Assembly: GCF_040605455.1 (NCBI RefSeq)
Contig: NZ_JBEXCV010000039.1
Coordinates: 1-59,875, forward strand
DNA length: 59,875 bases
Direction: 5' to 3'
Source of the DNA: Embleya sp040605455
Lineage (GTDB): Bacteria; Actinomycetota; Actinomycetes; Streptomycetales; Streptomycetaceae
Below the pieces are notes generated by a model. It worked only from the letters and a program-made list of their open reading frames with translations. It was not told the DNA's origin and ran no database searches. Below, piece after piece: positions 47,692 to 57,222 of the stretch. Both the position numbers and the translations under genes were made by a program. Position 1 is the first letter of the stretch. The number at the start of each line of letters is the position of its first letter.

Positions 47692-49172
47692 ACCGCATCC
47701 CCCCTGGATTCACCGGGATACCCCGGACTGGTCGAACTCGCTTCCCCACTCATGGCATCGGCCGCGGAGGACGGCGTGTGCCGCCCCATCGTCCGCCGCC
47801 GCCTGCGCTCCGAACTCCCACCCTTGTCGGTATCGGTCCGATCCGGCTTCGACACCGCGAGCAGCACCAGCACGAACGGGAACACCTGGACCCGCTCGCG
47901 GGTGAGGATGCCGAAGTTGCGGATGTTCGCGAACGCGAGCGCGAACACCAGCGTGTAGACGATCACGAAGGCCACGTAGGGTCTTCGGATCAGCAGACCC
48001 GGGATACGTTTCAACCGGGGCAGCGCGACCACGAACAGGCCCATCAATACGACGCCTTCGAACGACGCCACCAGGGCCTGGATGTTGTGCGCCTCGAACG
48101 GGAACGGCCGGAACAGCACGGTCACCAGCGATTGCGGCAGCGCGGCCGGCGAGATGGACAGCGCCGCCGAATCATCCACCGCCTGCGCCGAACCGCCCTG
48201 CGCGGTCTGGGTTTGCGTCTTGGCGATCACCTGGTTGGCCTGCGCGGCCCCGATGCCCGGCGTCCCGAAGAAGGTGCCGACCTGCTGGAGCGCGAGCACA
48301 CAGCCCACCCCGAGCACGAGAATCCCGAACCCGGCCCGCAACGGGCCCAGCGCGGAAGCCTGTTGCGGCCGGTTGCGCAGCAGGTAGCCGACACACAGCC
48401 CACACAGCAGCAGCACCGTCACATGCGGGCGCACCATCGTGGTGCCCACCGTCCCCAGGATCAGGAACACGAACGCCCCGCGCCGGCGCACCAGGAGCAG
48501 TGCCACACCGTAGGCCGCCATGCCCAGCGTGAACATCATCCAGGTGTCCTTGCCGATCCCGGACGGCCAGAACAGCAGCGACGGCAGGAAGAACAGCAGC
48601 TTGCCGTAGCGGCGCCGGTCGCCGTCCGGATAGGCCACGTTGAACGCGCGCCAGAACAGGTACAGGCCCCAGAACCCCAGCCACGAATAGACCAGGTAGC
48701 CGGCCAGCAGCGACTGCCCGACGATCGCGTACACGATCCCGGTGACGATCATGATGAAACCGGTGCCGATCACCTTGCGGCCGATGTCCACGGTGAAGTC
48801 GCCGTCCCGGAAGTGCGGCGCGATGGCCCGCCCGACCAGGTCGTAGGTGGCCGCGTCGGCTCGGCCCTCGTAGAGCACGAAGGACATCCAGTACCGGGCG
48901 AAGCACGCGAGCAGCTTGGCCACCAGTGCGCCGATCACCAGTCGGCGTACCCACGGCGGCTCGTCCCGCGAGAACCGGGACAACAGCGGGACACTGATCG
49001 TCAGCAGCAGCGGGAAGACGATCAGCGCGCCCCACGTGTCGTACGGGCGGTACTCCATTGCCCACGCGAACACCGAGACGTAGCCGCCCACCGCGGTGAG
49101 CGCGAGCAGGGAACCCCACGGCAGTCGCGACGGAGGCACCCACCGGGTGTACGGCGCAAGACGGGACGACAA
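47682..49172 (-). CDS. Polytopic membrane protein, Wzy-like polysaccharide polymerase
   Basis: The 496-residue protein has about 10-12 transmembrane segments (for example SLLALTAVGGYVSVFAWAME, GALIVFPLLLTISVPLL, WMMFTLGMAAYGVALLLVRR, LGPLRAGFGILVLGVGCVLA) with a large loop after residue 290 (QANQVIAKTQTQTAQGG). The size, topology and position between a Wzc-like protein and glycosyltransferases suit an O-antigen/exopolysaccharide polymerase, though the sequence has no single diagnostic motif. The C-terminal tail is hydrophilic and Arg-rich. Its end overlaps the aminotransferase start. Confidence 0.7.
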   Translation of the reverse strand: MSSRLAPYTRWVPPSRLPWGSLLALTAVGGYVSVFAWAMEYRPYDTWGALIVFPLLLTISVPLLSRFSRDEPPWVRRLVIGALVAKLLACFARYWMSFVLYEGRADAATYDLVGRAIAPHFRDGDFTVDIGRKVIGTGFIMIVTGIVYAIVGQSLLAGYLVYSWLGFWGLYLFWRAFNVAYPDGDRRRYGKLLFFLPSLLFWPSGIGKDTWMMFTLGMAAYGVALLLVRRRGAFVFLILGTVGTTMVRPHVTVLLLCGLCVGYLLRNRPQQASALGPLRAGFGILVLGVGCVLALQQVGTFFGTPGIGAAQANQVIAKTQTQTAQGGSAQAVDDSAALSISPAALPQSLVTVLFRPFPFEAHNIQALVASFEGVVLMGLFVVALPRLKRIPGLLIRRPYVAFVIVYTLVFALAFANIRNFGILTRERVQVFPFVLVLLAVSKPDRTDTDKGGSSERRRRRTMGRHTPSSAADAMSGEASSTSPGYPGESRGDAVWR

Positions 49173-49266
49173 CGGAGCTCCTTGCGGGACGGCGTACCTG
49201 TGCGGCGTCGGGCGGGCGGCGGTGGGAGCCGGCTCGGGGCCGGACCGGCGGCTTCCCTCCGGATGG

Positions 49267-50352
49267 CTAGAAGACCTCCAAGTCCCCCAGGGAGAGCTGC
49301 CACGAGCGCAGGTCGTGGACGTCGATCGGATGCGGATGCACGGTCCGTGCGACCAGCAGCATGCCGGTGCGCGGCGGCGTCGCGTATCCCGCGTAGCGGG
49401 CCGCCCGCGCAGCCTCGGAGCCGCGGGCCAGATGCGTGGCGACGTGGTCGCAGCCGGACATGGCCACCCCGGAGAACAGCTTGCGTGCGGTGTCCCGATC
49501 GCCGGGGCGCACCACCATCTGGGAAAGCGTGAATTCGACCAGCGGACCGCGCAGCCGCGGGCGGCCGAACACCACGCCGGTCAACTCGCCGCTCTTGTAC
49601 GAGGCCACCACCCGGTAGTCCAGGCCCGGCGCGTCGCCGTAGCGCCAGCGCAGGAAGTCGCCGGTGAGTGCGGTGCGCAGCTTGTCGTGCCCGATCGCCG
49701 CGTCGCCCGCGTCCGCCTCGGCGACCAACTCGTCGAAGCCCACCGCGGCCTTGGCATCGGAGAAGAACTGACGAGCCGTCGGGAAGCGGCAACGGGTCGC
49801 CGGATCGATCGAGTTCCAGGACTGCGAGGTGCCGGACAGATCACCGGTGGCGCGCAACTCCTTGAGCCCGCGCGCGAACGCGATCGGCCGGATCGGGTGC
49901 AGCGACACCGGTACCTTGCCGACCTCGTGCCAGCCCATCTTCAGATAGCCCGGCAGGCTGTTGCCGTTCGGGGTGTTGAACACCAGCGAGGTGTCCACCT
50001 CGATCCGCTCCAGCAGGTCGGTGGTCAACCGGCGGAACAGGCCGCGGCCCTGGACGTCCGGGTGGGTCGCGGTGTCCACCGCCCGCACCGCCCGGATCAC
50101 CTCGCCGCCGAGCACGAACTCCCAGCGCAGGAAAAGCCGTACCGCGACCACCCGGCCGGCCGCCTCGGCGACCAGGCCCGGGCTGGCGCCGAACGGGTTG
50201 TCCCGATGCTTCCACCGGAAGAACTCCGAGGTGCGCTCACCGGTCGGACCGCCCGACAACGCGTCGCCGAGCAGCGCCAACACCCGGGGCTCGTCGTGCT
50301 TGCCCAACTCGCGCACGGTGAACGGCGAACCGCCTGCCTGTTGCCCACTCAC
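49267..50352 (-). CDS. GNAT-like N-acetyltransferase
   Basis: The 361-residue protein has a GNAT core in its first half: VRELGKHDEPRVLALLGDAL, FRWKHRDNPFG, AVRLFLRWEFVLG, and the acetyl-CoA-binding VDTATHPDVQGRGLFRRLTT followed by FNTPNGNSLPGYLKMGWHEV. The second half (residues 180-361) is an extended domain. Such long GNAT proteins in polysaccharide clusters typically acetylate sugars or amino-sugars. GTG 50352 has GGAGG 7 nt upstream and overlaps the previous gene by 4 bases (GTGA), so they are coupled. Confidence 0.82.
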   Translation of the reverse strand: MSGQQAGGSPFTVRELGKHDEPRVLALLGDALSGGPTGERTSEFFRWKHRDNPFGASPGLVAEAAGRVVAVRLFLRWEFVLGGEVIRAVRAVDTATHPDVQGRGLFRRLTTDLLERIEVDTSLVFNTPNGNSLPGYLKMGWHEVGKVPVSLHPIRPIAFARGLKELRATGDLSGTSQSWNSIDPATRCRFPTARQFFSDAKAAVGFDELVAEADAGDAAIGHDKLRTALTGDFLRWRYGDAPGLDYRVVASYKSGELTGVVFGRPRLRGPLVEFTLSQMVVRPGDRDTARKLFSGVAMSGCDHVATHLARGSEAARAARYAGYATPPRTGMLLVARTVHPHPIDVHDLRSWQLSLGDLEVF

Positions 50353-51452
50353 CGCGATCCCTCCAGCACTCTCGCGTACACGTCCTCGATCCGCCGCTGC
50401 GCGCCCGCGACATCGAACGCGTCGGAGCGTTCGGCCGCGGCTTCGCCGCACGCTCGCCGGCGCGCCGGATCGCCGGCGAACGCCGTCAACGCGGCGGCGA
50501 ACGCCGCCGGATCACCGGCCGGCACCACCGTGCCCTCGACCCCGTCGGTGACGATCTCCGGCATACCGCCCACGGCGGTCACCACCGACGGCAGACCGAC
50601 CGTCATCGCCTCCATCAGCGAGACCGGCAGCCCCTCCTGACGCGAACTCAGCGCGAACACGTCGAACGCCGACAACAGCGTCGGCACGTCGCCGCGCGAA
50701 CCGGTGAAGACCACCGAGCCCTTGAGATCGGGACGGCTCGCCCGCTCGCGCAGCGTCGCCTCCAGCGGCCCGGAGCCGATCAGCACCAGGACCGCGTCCG
50801 GATGCCGGGCCCGCAGCAACGCATGCGCGTCGAGCAGGCCCAACTGGTCTTTCTTCGGCGTGAAGTTGGCCACCGTGCCGACCGTGAACGCGTCCTGGTC
50901 CAGGTCCAGCGCCTGCCGGGCCCGCTCCCGCGCGCCCGGGCCGGCGAACGCGTCGCCCAGGTCCGGGCCGTGGTGGATCACCGTCGGCGCGGTCCCGCGC
51001 CGCAGCCGGGCCGGCTCGATGCTCTCGGCCACCGCGCCGGAGACCGCGATCACCCCGCTGTTGCGCCGGTAGGTCCAGGCGTTGGCGATCCGGGTGGGTC
51101 GCCGATAGCGCTGCCACAGGTTGTGCTCGGTATGCACGATCGGCACGCCGCGCGAGAGCACCCGCGCGGCGACCGCCGGGACCGGCATGTGCGTGTGGAT
51201 CAGGCCGTACCCGCGCGCCCGCAACAGCGCGCGCAGCCGCAGCGGCCAGGCCCGGCCGCCGCCCAGGCAATGCACCGTGATGCCCAGTGCGCGTAGGTTC
51301 GGCACCAGCGCGTCCTTCCACGGCAACACGTAGGCGACCTCGACCTCGTAGCGTTCGCCGTCCAGGTGCCGCGCGCAGTTGACCAGTAGCTGCTCGGCGC
51401 CACCGCGTCCCAGACCCTTGGCGAGCCACAGGACGCGAACGCGGTCACCCAT
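50349..51452 (-). CDS. GT4-type glycosyltransferase
   Basis: The 367-residue protein is a GT-B retaining glycosyltransferase (family 4 type). Landmarks: GLGRGGAEQLLVNCARHLDG at the N-terminus, HTHMPVPAVAARVLSRGVPI, VIHHGPDLGDAF, VGTVANFTPKKDQLGLLDAH, VLIGSGPLEATL, and the nucleotide-sugar motif ALSSRQEGLPVSLMEAMTVG with the conserved E-x7-E. ATG 51452 shares a base with the upstream stop (TGATG) and has GGAGG 7 nt upstream. Confidence 0.92.
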   Translation of the reverse strand: MGDRVRVLWLAKGLGRGGAEQLLVNCARHLDGERYEVEVAYVLPWKDALVPNLRALGITVHCLGGGRAWPLRLRALLRARGYGLIHTHMPVPAVAARVLSRGVPIVHTEHNLWQRYRRPTRIANAWTYRRNSGVIAVSGAVAESIEPARLRRGTAPTVIHHGPDLGDAFAGPGARERARQALDLDQDAFTVGTVANFTPKKDQLGLLDAHALLRARHPDAVLVLIGSGPLEATLRERASRPDLKGSVVFTGSRGDVPTLLSAFDVFALSSRQEGLPVSLMEAMTVGLPSVVTAVGGMPEIVTDGVEGTVVPAGDPAAFAAALTAFAGDPARRRACGEAAAERSDAFDVAGAQRRIEDVYARVLEGSR

Positions 51453-53371
51453 CAGCGATCCTCCGAGCCGAGTTCGACGGTTGACCACGTGTCGAAGTGC
51501 GGCCCCAGGTGTGCGCCGTCACCGGCGCCGTTGCGCAGCGCCCGCTCCGACGCGGACTGCACCCGGAAGCCGGGGTCGGCCGAGTCCTCGGTCTCAGCGA
51601 CCGCATCGGCGCGATGCGCACCCCGACCGCTCGCGGGCGATTCGTGCTCGCCCTCGGTGAGTTCGCCGCGCTTGGCCCAGCTCGGCGCGGGACGCTCGGC
51701 GTCCTCGTCCTCGACCGGGCTCGGCTCGGCCGAGCGGCCGCGCAGCACCAGGCCCGCGGTCGAGCCGATCCGGCCCACCGTGCCCGTGCGAGGTCCGCGC
51801 TTACCGCCGCCCATCGACCGCTGCGGGTCCACCCCCAGCAGCACGACCCCGGCGATCGGCACCCCGGTACGGGTCAACAGCTCGCCCACCCGGGACGCCT
51901 GATCGGCCGTCAGGTTGCCGCTGCGGGCCACCACCAGCATCGCGTCGGCGTGCTGCACCAGGTCGTTGGTGTCGTTCGCGTACAGCAGCGGCGCACTGTC
52001 CACCAGCACCACGTCCGCGTGGTGCCGGGCGCGTTGCACCACCTCGCCCGCGCGCAGCAACAGCGCGGCCGGATAGGCGGCCGGTGCGCCCGCGGTGATC
52101 ACCCGCACATTGGGGATGTTCGTGCCGCGCACCACGTCCTGGAGGTTGATCTCCTGCTCGGCGAGCAGTACCTCGGACATGCCCTTGCCGGGCTTGGCGC
52201 CCAGATACAGCTGGGTGGCCGGATTGCGGAAGTCGCAGTCCAGGACCAGCACCGAGCGGCCCGCCTCGGCCAGCGCCGCGGCCAGGTTGGCCACCGTGCT
52301 GGTGCGTCCGTCGCCCGGTCGCGGCGACACCACCAGGATCACCGGCGCCGGGTCGCTGATGCGCCGGACCGGCATCGCGGTGGCCCGGGTCTGCCGCGGA
52401 TCGGTGCCGCTGAGCCGATAGGCCAGCCCGGGCGGCCCGGACAGCAGCAGCGCCGACCGCAGCGTGCGATACGCCTCCGCGACCGGACTGTCCGGGCGAC
52501 CGGCGACCAGCACCGCATGCCCCGCGCGCTGACGCCGAGTCGCCCTCGGCACCTCGGCGATCACCGGGAGGCCGAACGCGTCCTCCAACTGGATCCGCCC
52601 GCGCAGCCGCACGTCCATCCGATCCACCATCAGCGCCGCGATCAACCCGAGTGCCAGCCCGAGCGCCGCCGCGAGGCCGATCCGCAGCGGACGCGAAGTC
52701 GGCGCCAGGATGCTCGTGGTCGAGTCGGGCGTGCTCTTGAGGCCGTCCATCACCTCGACCTTGGGGTCGTTCAGCGGGTTGATCAGCTCCTGCTGTTGGC
52801 CCACCAGCGTGGTGTACTGCCCGCGCTTGGCGTCGAACTCCGCCTGGAGCGTGGCCTTCTTACCCACCGGTGCGTTGGTGGTGCTCTTCTCCAGACCGTC
52901 GATGTCGGTCTTGAGCTTGTCCAACTGGGCGGTCATGCTGTCCGCCTGACCCTGCCGGGTCTTGCGCTGCGAGTCGGCGAACGCGGCCACGGTCTCCTGC
53001 GCCCAGGCGGTGGCCAGATCCTCGGCCGCCTTGCGACTGGGCGCCTTGGCCGCGATCTGCACCAGGCCCAGGTCCGGGTTCAACTGCGAGGTGACCTTGG
53101 ACGCCAGGACGGCCGGGTCCGGGTTGTTCAGTCGTTTCGCCACCCGGCGGGCCACCTCACCGCCGTCCGTCATCAGTTGTACGGGCGCCAGATTGAACTC
53201 CTTCGCCGAGTTCGGCGCCGGCACCACGTTGACCGAGCTGGTCCACTGATTGCCCGTGCCCTTGGGGTCCGACGGCGTCAGGATCAACCCCGCGAGCAGT
53301 CCGATCGCGAGACACGCGAGTACCAGCGGCCAACGGCGCTGGAGAACGGAGAAGTAGCTAGAGGTTTCCAC
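51452..53371 (-). CDS. Wzc/CapAB-like chain-length and BY-kinase-type protein with altered P-loop
   Basis: The 639-residue protein is a Wzz domain (two membrane helices, at 15-31 and 231-248, bracketing a coiled-coil periplasmic part with QGQADSMTAQLDKLKTDIDG) fused to a cytoplasmic ATPase. The P-loop at about 350-360 reads SPRPGDGRTSTVANL, so the usual GEGKS Lys is Arg356; Walker A' VLVLDCDFRNP and Walker B DVVLVDSAPLL are kept. The C-terminal tail has no Tyr cluster (Wzc-type kinases end in one). It could be regulatory rather than a kinase. GTG 53371 has GGAGGGGGA upstream. Confidence 0.85.
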   Translation of the reverse strand: METSSYFSVLQRRWPLVLACLAIGLLAGLILTPSDPKGTGNQWTSSVNVVPAPNSAKEFNLAPVQLMTDGGEVARRVAKRLNNPDPAVLASKVTSQLNPDLGLVQIAAKAPSRKAAEDLATAWAQETVAAFADSQRKTRQGQADSMTAQLDKLKTDIDGLEKSTTNAPVGKKATLQAEFDAKRGQYTTLVGQQQELINPLNDPKVEVMDGLKSTPDSTTSILAPTSRPLRIGLAAALGLALGLIAALMVDRMDVRLRGRIQLEDAFGLPVIAEVPRATRRQRAGHAVLVAGRPDSPVAEAYRTLRSALLLSGPPGLAYRLSGTDPRQTRATAMPVRRISDPAPVILVVSPRPGDGRTSTVANLAAALAEAGRSVLVLDCDFRNPATQLYLGAKPGKGMSEVLLAEQEINLQDVVRGTNIPNVRVITAGAPAAYPAALLLRAGEVVQRARHHADVVLVDSAPLLYANDTNDLVQHADAMLVVARSGNLTADQASRVGELLTRTGVPIAGVVLLGVDPQRSMGGGKRGPRTGTVGRIGSTAGLVLRGRSAEPSPVEDEDAERPAPSWAKRGELTEGEHESPASGRGAHRADAVAETEDSADPGFRVQSASERALRNGAGDGAHLGPHFDTWSTVELGSEDR

Positions 53372-53518
53372 CGGTCCCCCTCCGGTTCGAGTTGCCGCCC
53401 TGCGCACAGACCGCGGGGCAGGCCAAACGTAGAGCACTCGCGGTGCCGATCGGTCCCGGGACTGTGCCGGAAGTGTGGAGGTTCCGTCGAGATCCAACCG
53501 GATGTGTTCGCGTGGCCG

Positions 53519-54715
53519 TCACCGCACCGGACCTGACGACACGTCACGGCCGGCTCGTGGGTCGATGGCCCGGGCATAGAACGCGACCATCCGGTCGCAA
53601 ACGCTGTCGATCGTGTACTCCTCGCCGAAACGTCGATACGCCGCTTCCGTGCGCATCGCGGTCTTCTCCCGCTCCGTCAGGGCCGCAACCAGCGCAGTCG
53701 CCAGCGCCTCGGGCGAGTCCGGCGGCACCAGCGCCGCACAGTCGCCCGCCCCGGTGATCTCGCGCACCGGGGGCAGGTCGCTGGTGACGATCGGCGTCCC
53801 CACCCCCATCGCCTCGATCAGCACGCTGCCCAGCCCCTCCCAGCGCGAGGGCAGCACGAACACATCGGCCGCGCCCATCAGATCGGGCACGTCGTCACGG
53901 TGTCCCAAGAACCGTACGGGCTCGGCCCCGCCGGCGGAATCCCCGATTCCGCCGGTCTCGGCGGCCAGTCGGCGCAGCGACTCGGTCCGGCTCCCGTCCG
54001 GTCCGGCCAACAGCAGGACCGCGTCCGGGACCTCGCGGCGAACCCGGGCGAACGCGGTGATCAGCACGTCCAGGCCCTTCTGGTACTCCTGTCGGGCGGC
54101 TGTGACCAGGACCGGGACGTCCGTGCCGATGCCCAGCGCGGCCCGGGTGAGCTCGCGGCGATCCCGGGCGGCGGCGAGCAGTTCGCGATCGCGCCCGCGC
54201 GGCACCACCTCGATCCGCGAGCGGCGCACCCCGAGCCGGCGGGACATCACGCAGGCCACGTGCTCGGTCAGCGCGTGGAAGCGGCGCACACCGCGCGCGC
54301 TGGCCGCGTCCAAGCCCTGGGCGGCACGCAGCTTCCACGGCCGAATCCCGGGCTGGGTGCGCATCTCCGCGCCGTAGGAGGTGTTCACCAGGCTGGACAC
54401 GACCGGAACACCGGTCGCCACGGCGGCGATTCGCCCTGCGATGTCCGCCTCGTACAGGGTCGTGTGCACCAGATCCGGTCGGCGATCGCGGATCACCCGC
54501 GCGAGCCCGCGCGCCGAGCCGGCCCGCGATCCGCGATGCACGCCGAACAGCGACACGCCGGCCTCGGCCAACTCCGGTTGAAAACCGTCCAGATCCAAGA
54601 GATACGCGATGTCCAGCGTGATCCCCCTGCGGATCAACTGCGGGGCCATCGCCACCGCCGCCCGTTCGGCGCCACCGACTCGATCCACGCTGTCGATCAC
54701 CTGGAGCACGTGCAC
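53519..54715 (-). CDS. GT4-type glycosyltransferase, first gene of the minus operon
   Basis: The 398-residue protein is a GT-B glycosyltransferase: HVLQVIDSVDRVGGAERAAV, HTTLYEADIAGRIAAVATGV, VVPRGRDRELLAAARD, LVTAARQEYQKGLDVLITAF, VLLLAGPDGSRTESL and the C-terminal FVLPSRWEGLGSVLIEAMGV motif. GTG 54715 has GAGG 7 nt upstream; the longer ORF from 54880 adds a Cys/Gly-rich leader that is unlikely. A second GT starts in the opposite direction 111 bp away, so the gap (54716-54826) holds the two divergent promoters. Confidence 0.9.
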   Translation of the reverse strand: MHVLQVIDSVDRVGGAERAAVAMAPQLIRRGITLDIAYLLDLDGFQPELAEAGVSLFGVHRGSRAGSARGLARVIRDRRPDLVHTTLYEADIAGRIAAVATGVPVVSSLVNTSYGAEMRTQPGIRPWKLRAAQGLDAASARGVRRFHALTEHVACVMSRRLGVRRSRIEVVPRGRDRELLAAARDRRELTRAALGIGTDVPVLVTAARQEYQKGLDVLITAFARVRREVPDAVLLLAGPDGSRTESLRRLAAETGGIGDSAGGAEPVRFLGHRDDVPDLMGAADVFVLPSRWEGLGSVLIEAMGVGTPIVTSDLPPVREITGAGDCAALVPPDSPEALATALVAALTEREKTAMRTEAAYRRFGEEYTIDSVCDRMVAFYARAIDPRAGRDVSSGPVR

Positions 54716-54826
54716 TGCATCACCTCTGCCATCCCCGCCAACTCCCCGGCAAGCCGCCGCCCACAGGGCGCCCCCACCCCACACGGCTGAGCATGTCATC
54801 GATACGCCCCCGGCGGGGCGGGATTC
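54716..54826. promoter_or_regulatory. Divergent promoter of the polysaccharide operons
   Basis: This 111-bp gap separates the two operons. I do not see a clear operator or -35/-10 pair; the GTG at 54827 follows CGGGATTC. No regulator gene is in the window part of the cluster. Confidence 0.4.
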
Positions 54827-55978
54827 GTGACAACCTGTCACCTCATGGGGACACCGACGGACCGGCGTGCGGTCCTGCACGTCGTGACCGACCCCCGACG
54901 CCGGGGCTCACAGGCGTTCGCCCACGACCTGGACGCGGCGCTGCGCGAGCGGGGCCGGGCGTCGTCGATCGTCGCGCTCGCCGGCACCGGGGAGATGGAC
55001 ATCCCGATCCTGGGGCCGGGCCGGCTGCACCCGCGCACGCTGCGCGCCCTGCGCCGGCGCGCGGCGGGTGTGGGCCTGGTGATCGCCCACGGCTCGACCA
55101 CACTGGACGCCTGCGGGATCGCACTCGCGGGCGCCGGGACGCCGTTCGTCTACGTCAACATCGGCGATCCCCGACACTGGGCCAGGGACGCGCTGCGGCG
55201 GGCCCGGGTCGGACTGATGTTGCGCCGCGCGGCGGCGATCGCGTCGGTGTCGCCGATGGGGCGTGATCTTCTGCTGCGCACCTACCGGTTGGCGCCCGAG
55301 CGGGTGCGGGCGATTCCCAACGGCCGCCGACCGGAGCGATTCCTGCCGCCGAACGAAAGCGATCGGGCCAAGGCCCGGGCCGAGTTGGGGCTGCCGGCGG
55401 AGGCGACGGTGCTCGCGGTGGTCGGCGCGTTGGCCGGCGAGAAGCGGGTCGCGCTCGCGATCGAGGCGTTCGGGCTGCTCGCGGGCGCCGAGCCCGCGAC
55501 CGGAACGGGCGACCTGAGTGACCGTCAAGCCCTGGGCCATCGCCTGCTCGTGGCCGGAGAGGGCCCCGAACGGCCGGCCCTGGAGGCGCTTGCCGAACGA
55601 CGGGTACCGGGCCGGGTCACCTTCACCGGCAACCTCGCCGACCCGGGCCCGGTGTACCGGGCCGCCGACATGCTCGTATTGTCCAGCACCAGCGAGGGCG
55701 TCCCGGGCGTGCTCGTCGAGGCGGGCCTGAGCGCGATCCCGGCCGCGGCGACCGATGTCGGCTTCGTGCGCGACGTGGTCGTGGACGGGGTCACCGGCGC
55801 GCTCGCCGACGTCGGTCCCGACCCCGGGGACCCGCAGGCGCTGCTCGCCGCGATCCGCCGGGTGTTGAGCGACCGGGATGCGATGGGGCGAGCGGCCAGG
55901 GCCCGTTGCCTGGAACGGCACGCGATGGAGACCGTGGTGGACGCGTGGATCGCGCTGCTCGATGAGCGGAGCCGATGA
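54827..55978 (+). CDS. GT4-type glycosyltransferase, first gene of the plus operon
   Basis: The 383-residue protein is a GT-B glycosyltransferase: AVLHVVTDPRRRGSQAFAHD at the N-terminus, VIAHGSTTLDACGIALAGAG, AIPNGRRPERFLP, LAVVGALAGEKRVALAIEAF, and the sugar-nucleotide motif LVLSSTSEGVPGVLVEAGLS near the end. GTG 54827 or ATG 54845 could be the start. It is divergent from the minus-strand glycosyltransferase. Confidence 0.88.
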   Translation: MTTCHLMGTPTDRRAVLHVVTDPRRRGSQAFAHDLDAALRERGRASSIVALAGTGEMDIPILGPGRLHPRTLRALRRRAAGVGLVIAHGSTTLDACGIALAGAGTPFVYVNIGDPRHWARDALRRARVGLMLRRAAAIASVSPMGRDLLLRTYRLAPERVRAIPNGRRPERFLPPNESDRAKARAELGLPAEATVLAVVGALAGEKRVALAIEAFGLLAGAEPATGTGDLSDRQALGHRLLVAGEGPERPALEALAERRVPGRVTFTGNLADPGPVYRAADMLVLSSTSEGVPGVLVEAGLSAIPAAATDVGFVRDVVVDGVTGALADVGPDPGDPQALLAAIRRVLSDRDAMGRAARARCLERHAMETVVDAWIALLDERSR

Positions 55979-56100
55979 CGCGCCGAGACCGCGTGGAGGA
56001 GAAGAAGTAGAGCGGGAGCGCCGAGTCCCGTACGGCCGAATGCGACTCGTGGGGAGATCGCATGTGCCAAGGTTGTTGTCGAACCAGGGAGGGGGAGTCC

Positions 56101-57222
56101 GTGGGGGAGTATGTGGGGGGTGCCGTCGGCATGCCCGGCGACGGCATGGGCCGGGTCGACGATGTCGGCCGGATGGGCCGGCACGCGCGGCCGGGCGGCA
56201 GTGTCGACGAACCCGCCGACCACCGAACACACGTCAAAGGAGCGCCCATCGCGGGCCACGGGGGAGCGACCACGCCGACCATCGACAGTCGCACCGGTAC
56301 CGGACGACATGCGGCGCCCACGGCGGGCGTCGGCAGCGGGACCGGCCGGATCGCCGCGGCACAGGCACCCGACCCCGAGATCAAGGGACCACCGCCGGAA
56401 CTCAAGTTCAAGCGCCGCACCAGCCTGGTCCGAGGCATCCGCGAGCTGTGGCACTCGCGCGAACTCGTGCGCACCCTGGCCGAGCGCGACCTCAAGGCCC
56501 GCTACAAACAAGCCGTTCTCGGCTTCGCGTGGGCGGTGATCACGCCCGTGTTGCTGATGCTGGTGTTCACCGTCGTCTTCCAGCGCGTGGGCAACCTCAG
56601 CGAGACCGCGCACAAGTATGACGTGCCCTACCCGCTGTTCAGCTACCTCGGATTGCTCCCGTGGACGTTCTTCATGTCCTCGGTGACCCAGGGTTCCTCG
56701 TCCCTGGTGTCCAACGGGCCGCTGCTGAACAAGGTCTACTGCCCACGTGAGGTCTTCCCGTTCGCCACCGTGATCGTGGCCACCGTGGACATGCTGATCG
56801 CCTCCTCCGTACTGGTCGTGCTGTTCGCGGCGTACACCACGCCGCCCGCGGCCACCGCGTGGGCGCTGCCGATCCTGCTGCTCATCCAGTTCGAGGTCAC
56901 CCTCGGCGTCGTGCTCGTGCTGTCCGCGGCGGTGGTCTACTTCCGCGACATCCGACACGTGTTGCCCCTGCTCATGCAGATGGGCATGTTCGCCACCCCG
57001 GTCGCCTACGGTATGGACCAGATCACCAAGGACTGGCTGCTCCCGTACGTGATCTTCAACCCGCTCGCCGCCGTGATCGACGGCTACCGGCGGTCGATCC
57101 TGTACGGACAACAACCCGACTGGGAACTCACCGGCGCCGCCGCCGGATCGGCGACCGTGCTCCTGATCGTCGGATACAAGATCTTCAAGAAGCTCGAAGC
57201 GGGGATCGCCGATGTCGCCTAG
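56101..57222 (+). CDS. ABC-2-type polysaccharide export permease (TagG/Wzm-like)
   Basis: The 373-residue protein has a hydrophilic Gly/Pro-rich N-terminus (residues 1-110) and then the ABC-2 permease core: RELVRTLAERDLKARYKQAV, LGFAWAVITPVLLMLVFTVV, FQRVG, six membrane segments and a final VAYGMDQITKDWLLPYVIFN PLAA region typical of TagG/Wzm. Paired with the next gene it should move a lipid-linked polysaccharide across the membrane. GTG 56101 has GGGAGGGGGAG upstream. The long N-terminal extension is unusual for the family. Confidence 0.9.
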   Translation: MGEYVGGAVGMPGDGMGRVDDVGRMGRHARPGGSVDEPADHRTHVKGAPIAGHGGATTPTIDSRTGTGRHAAPTAGVGSGTGRIAAAQAPDPEIKGPPPELKFKRRTSLVRGIRELWHSRELVRTLAERDLKARYKQAVLGFAWAVITPVLLMLVFTVVFQRVGNLSETAHKYDVPYPLFSYLGLLPWTFFMSSVTQGSSSLVSNGPLLNKVYCPREVFPFATVIVATVDMLIASSVLVVLFAAYTTPPAATAWALPILLLIQFEVTLGVVLVLSAAVVYFRDIRHVLPLLMQMGMFATPVAYGMDQITKDWLLPYVIFNPLAAVIDGYRRSILYGQQPDWELTGAAAGSATVLLIVGYKIFKKLEAGIADVA

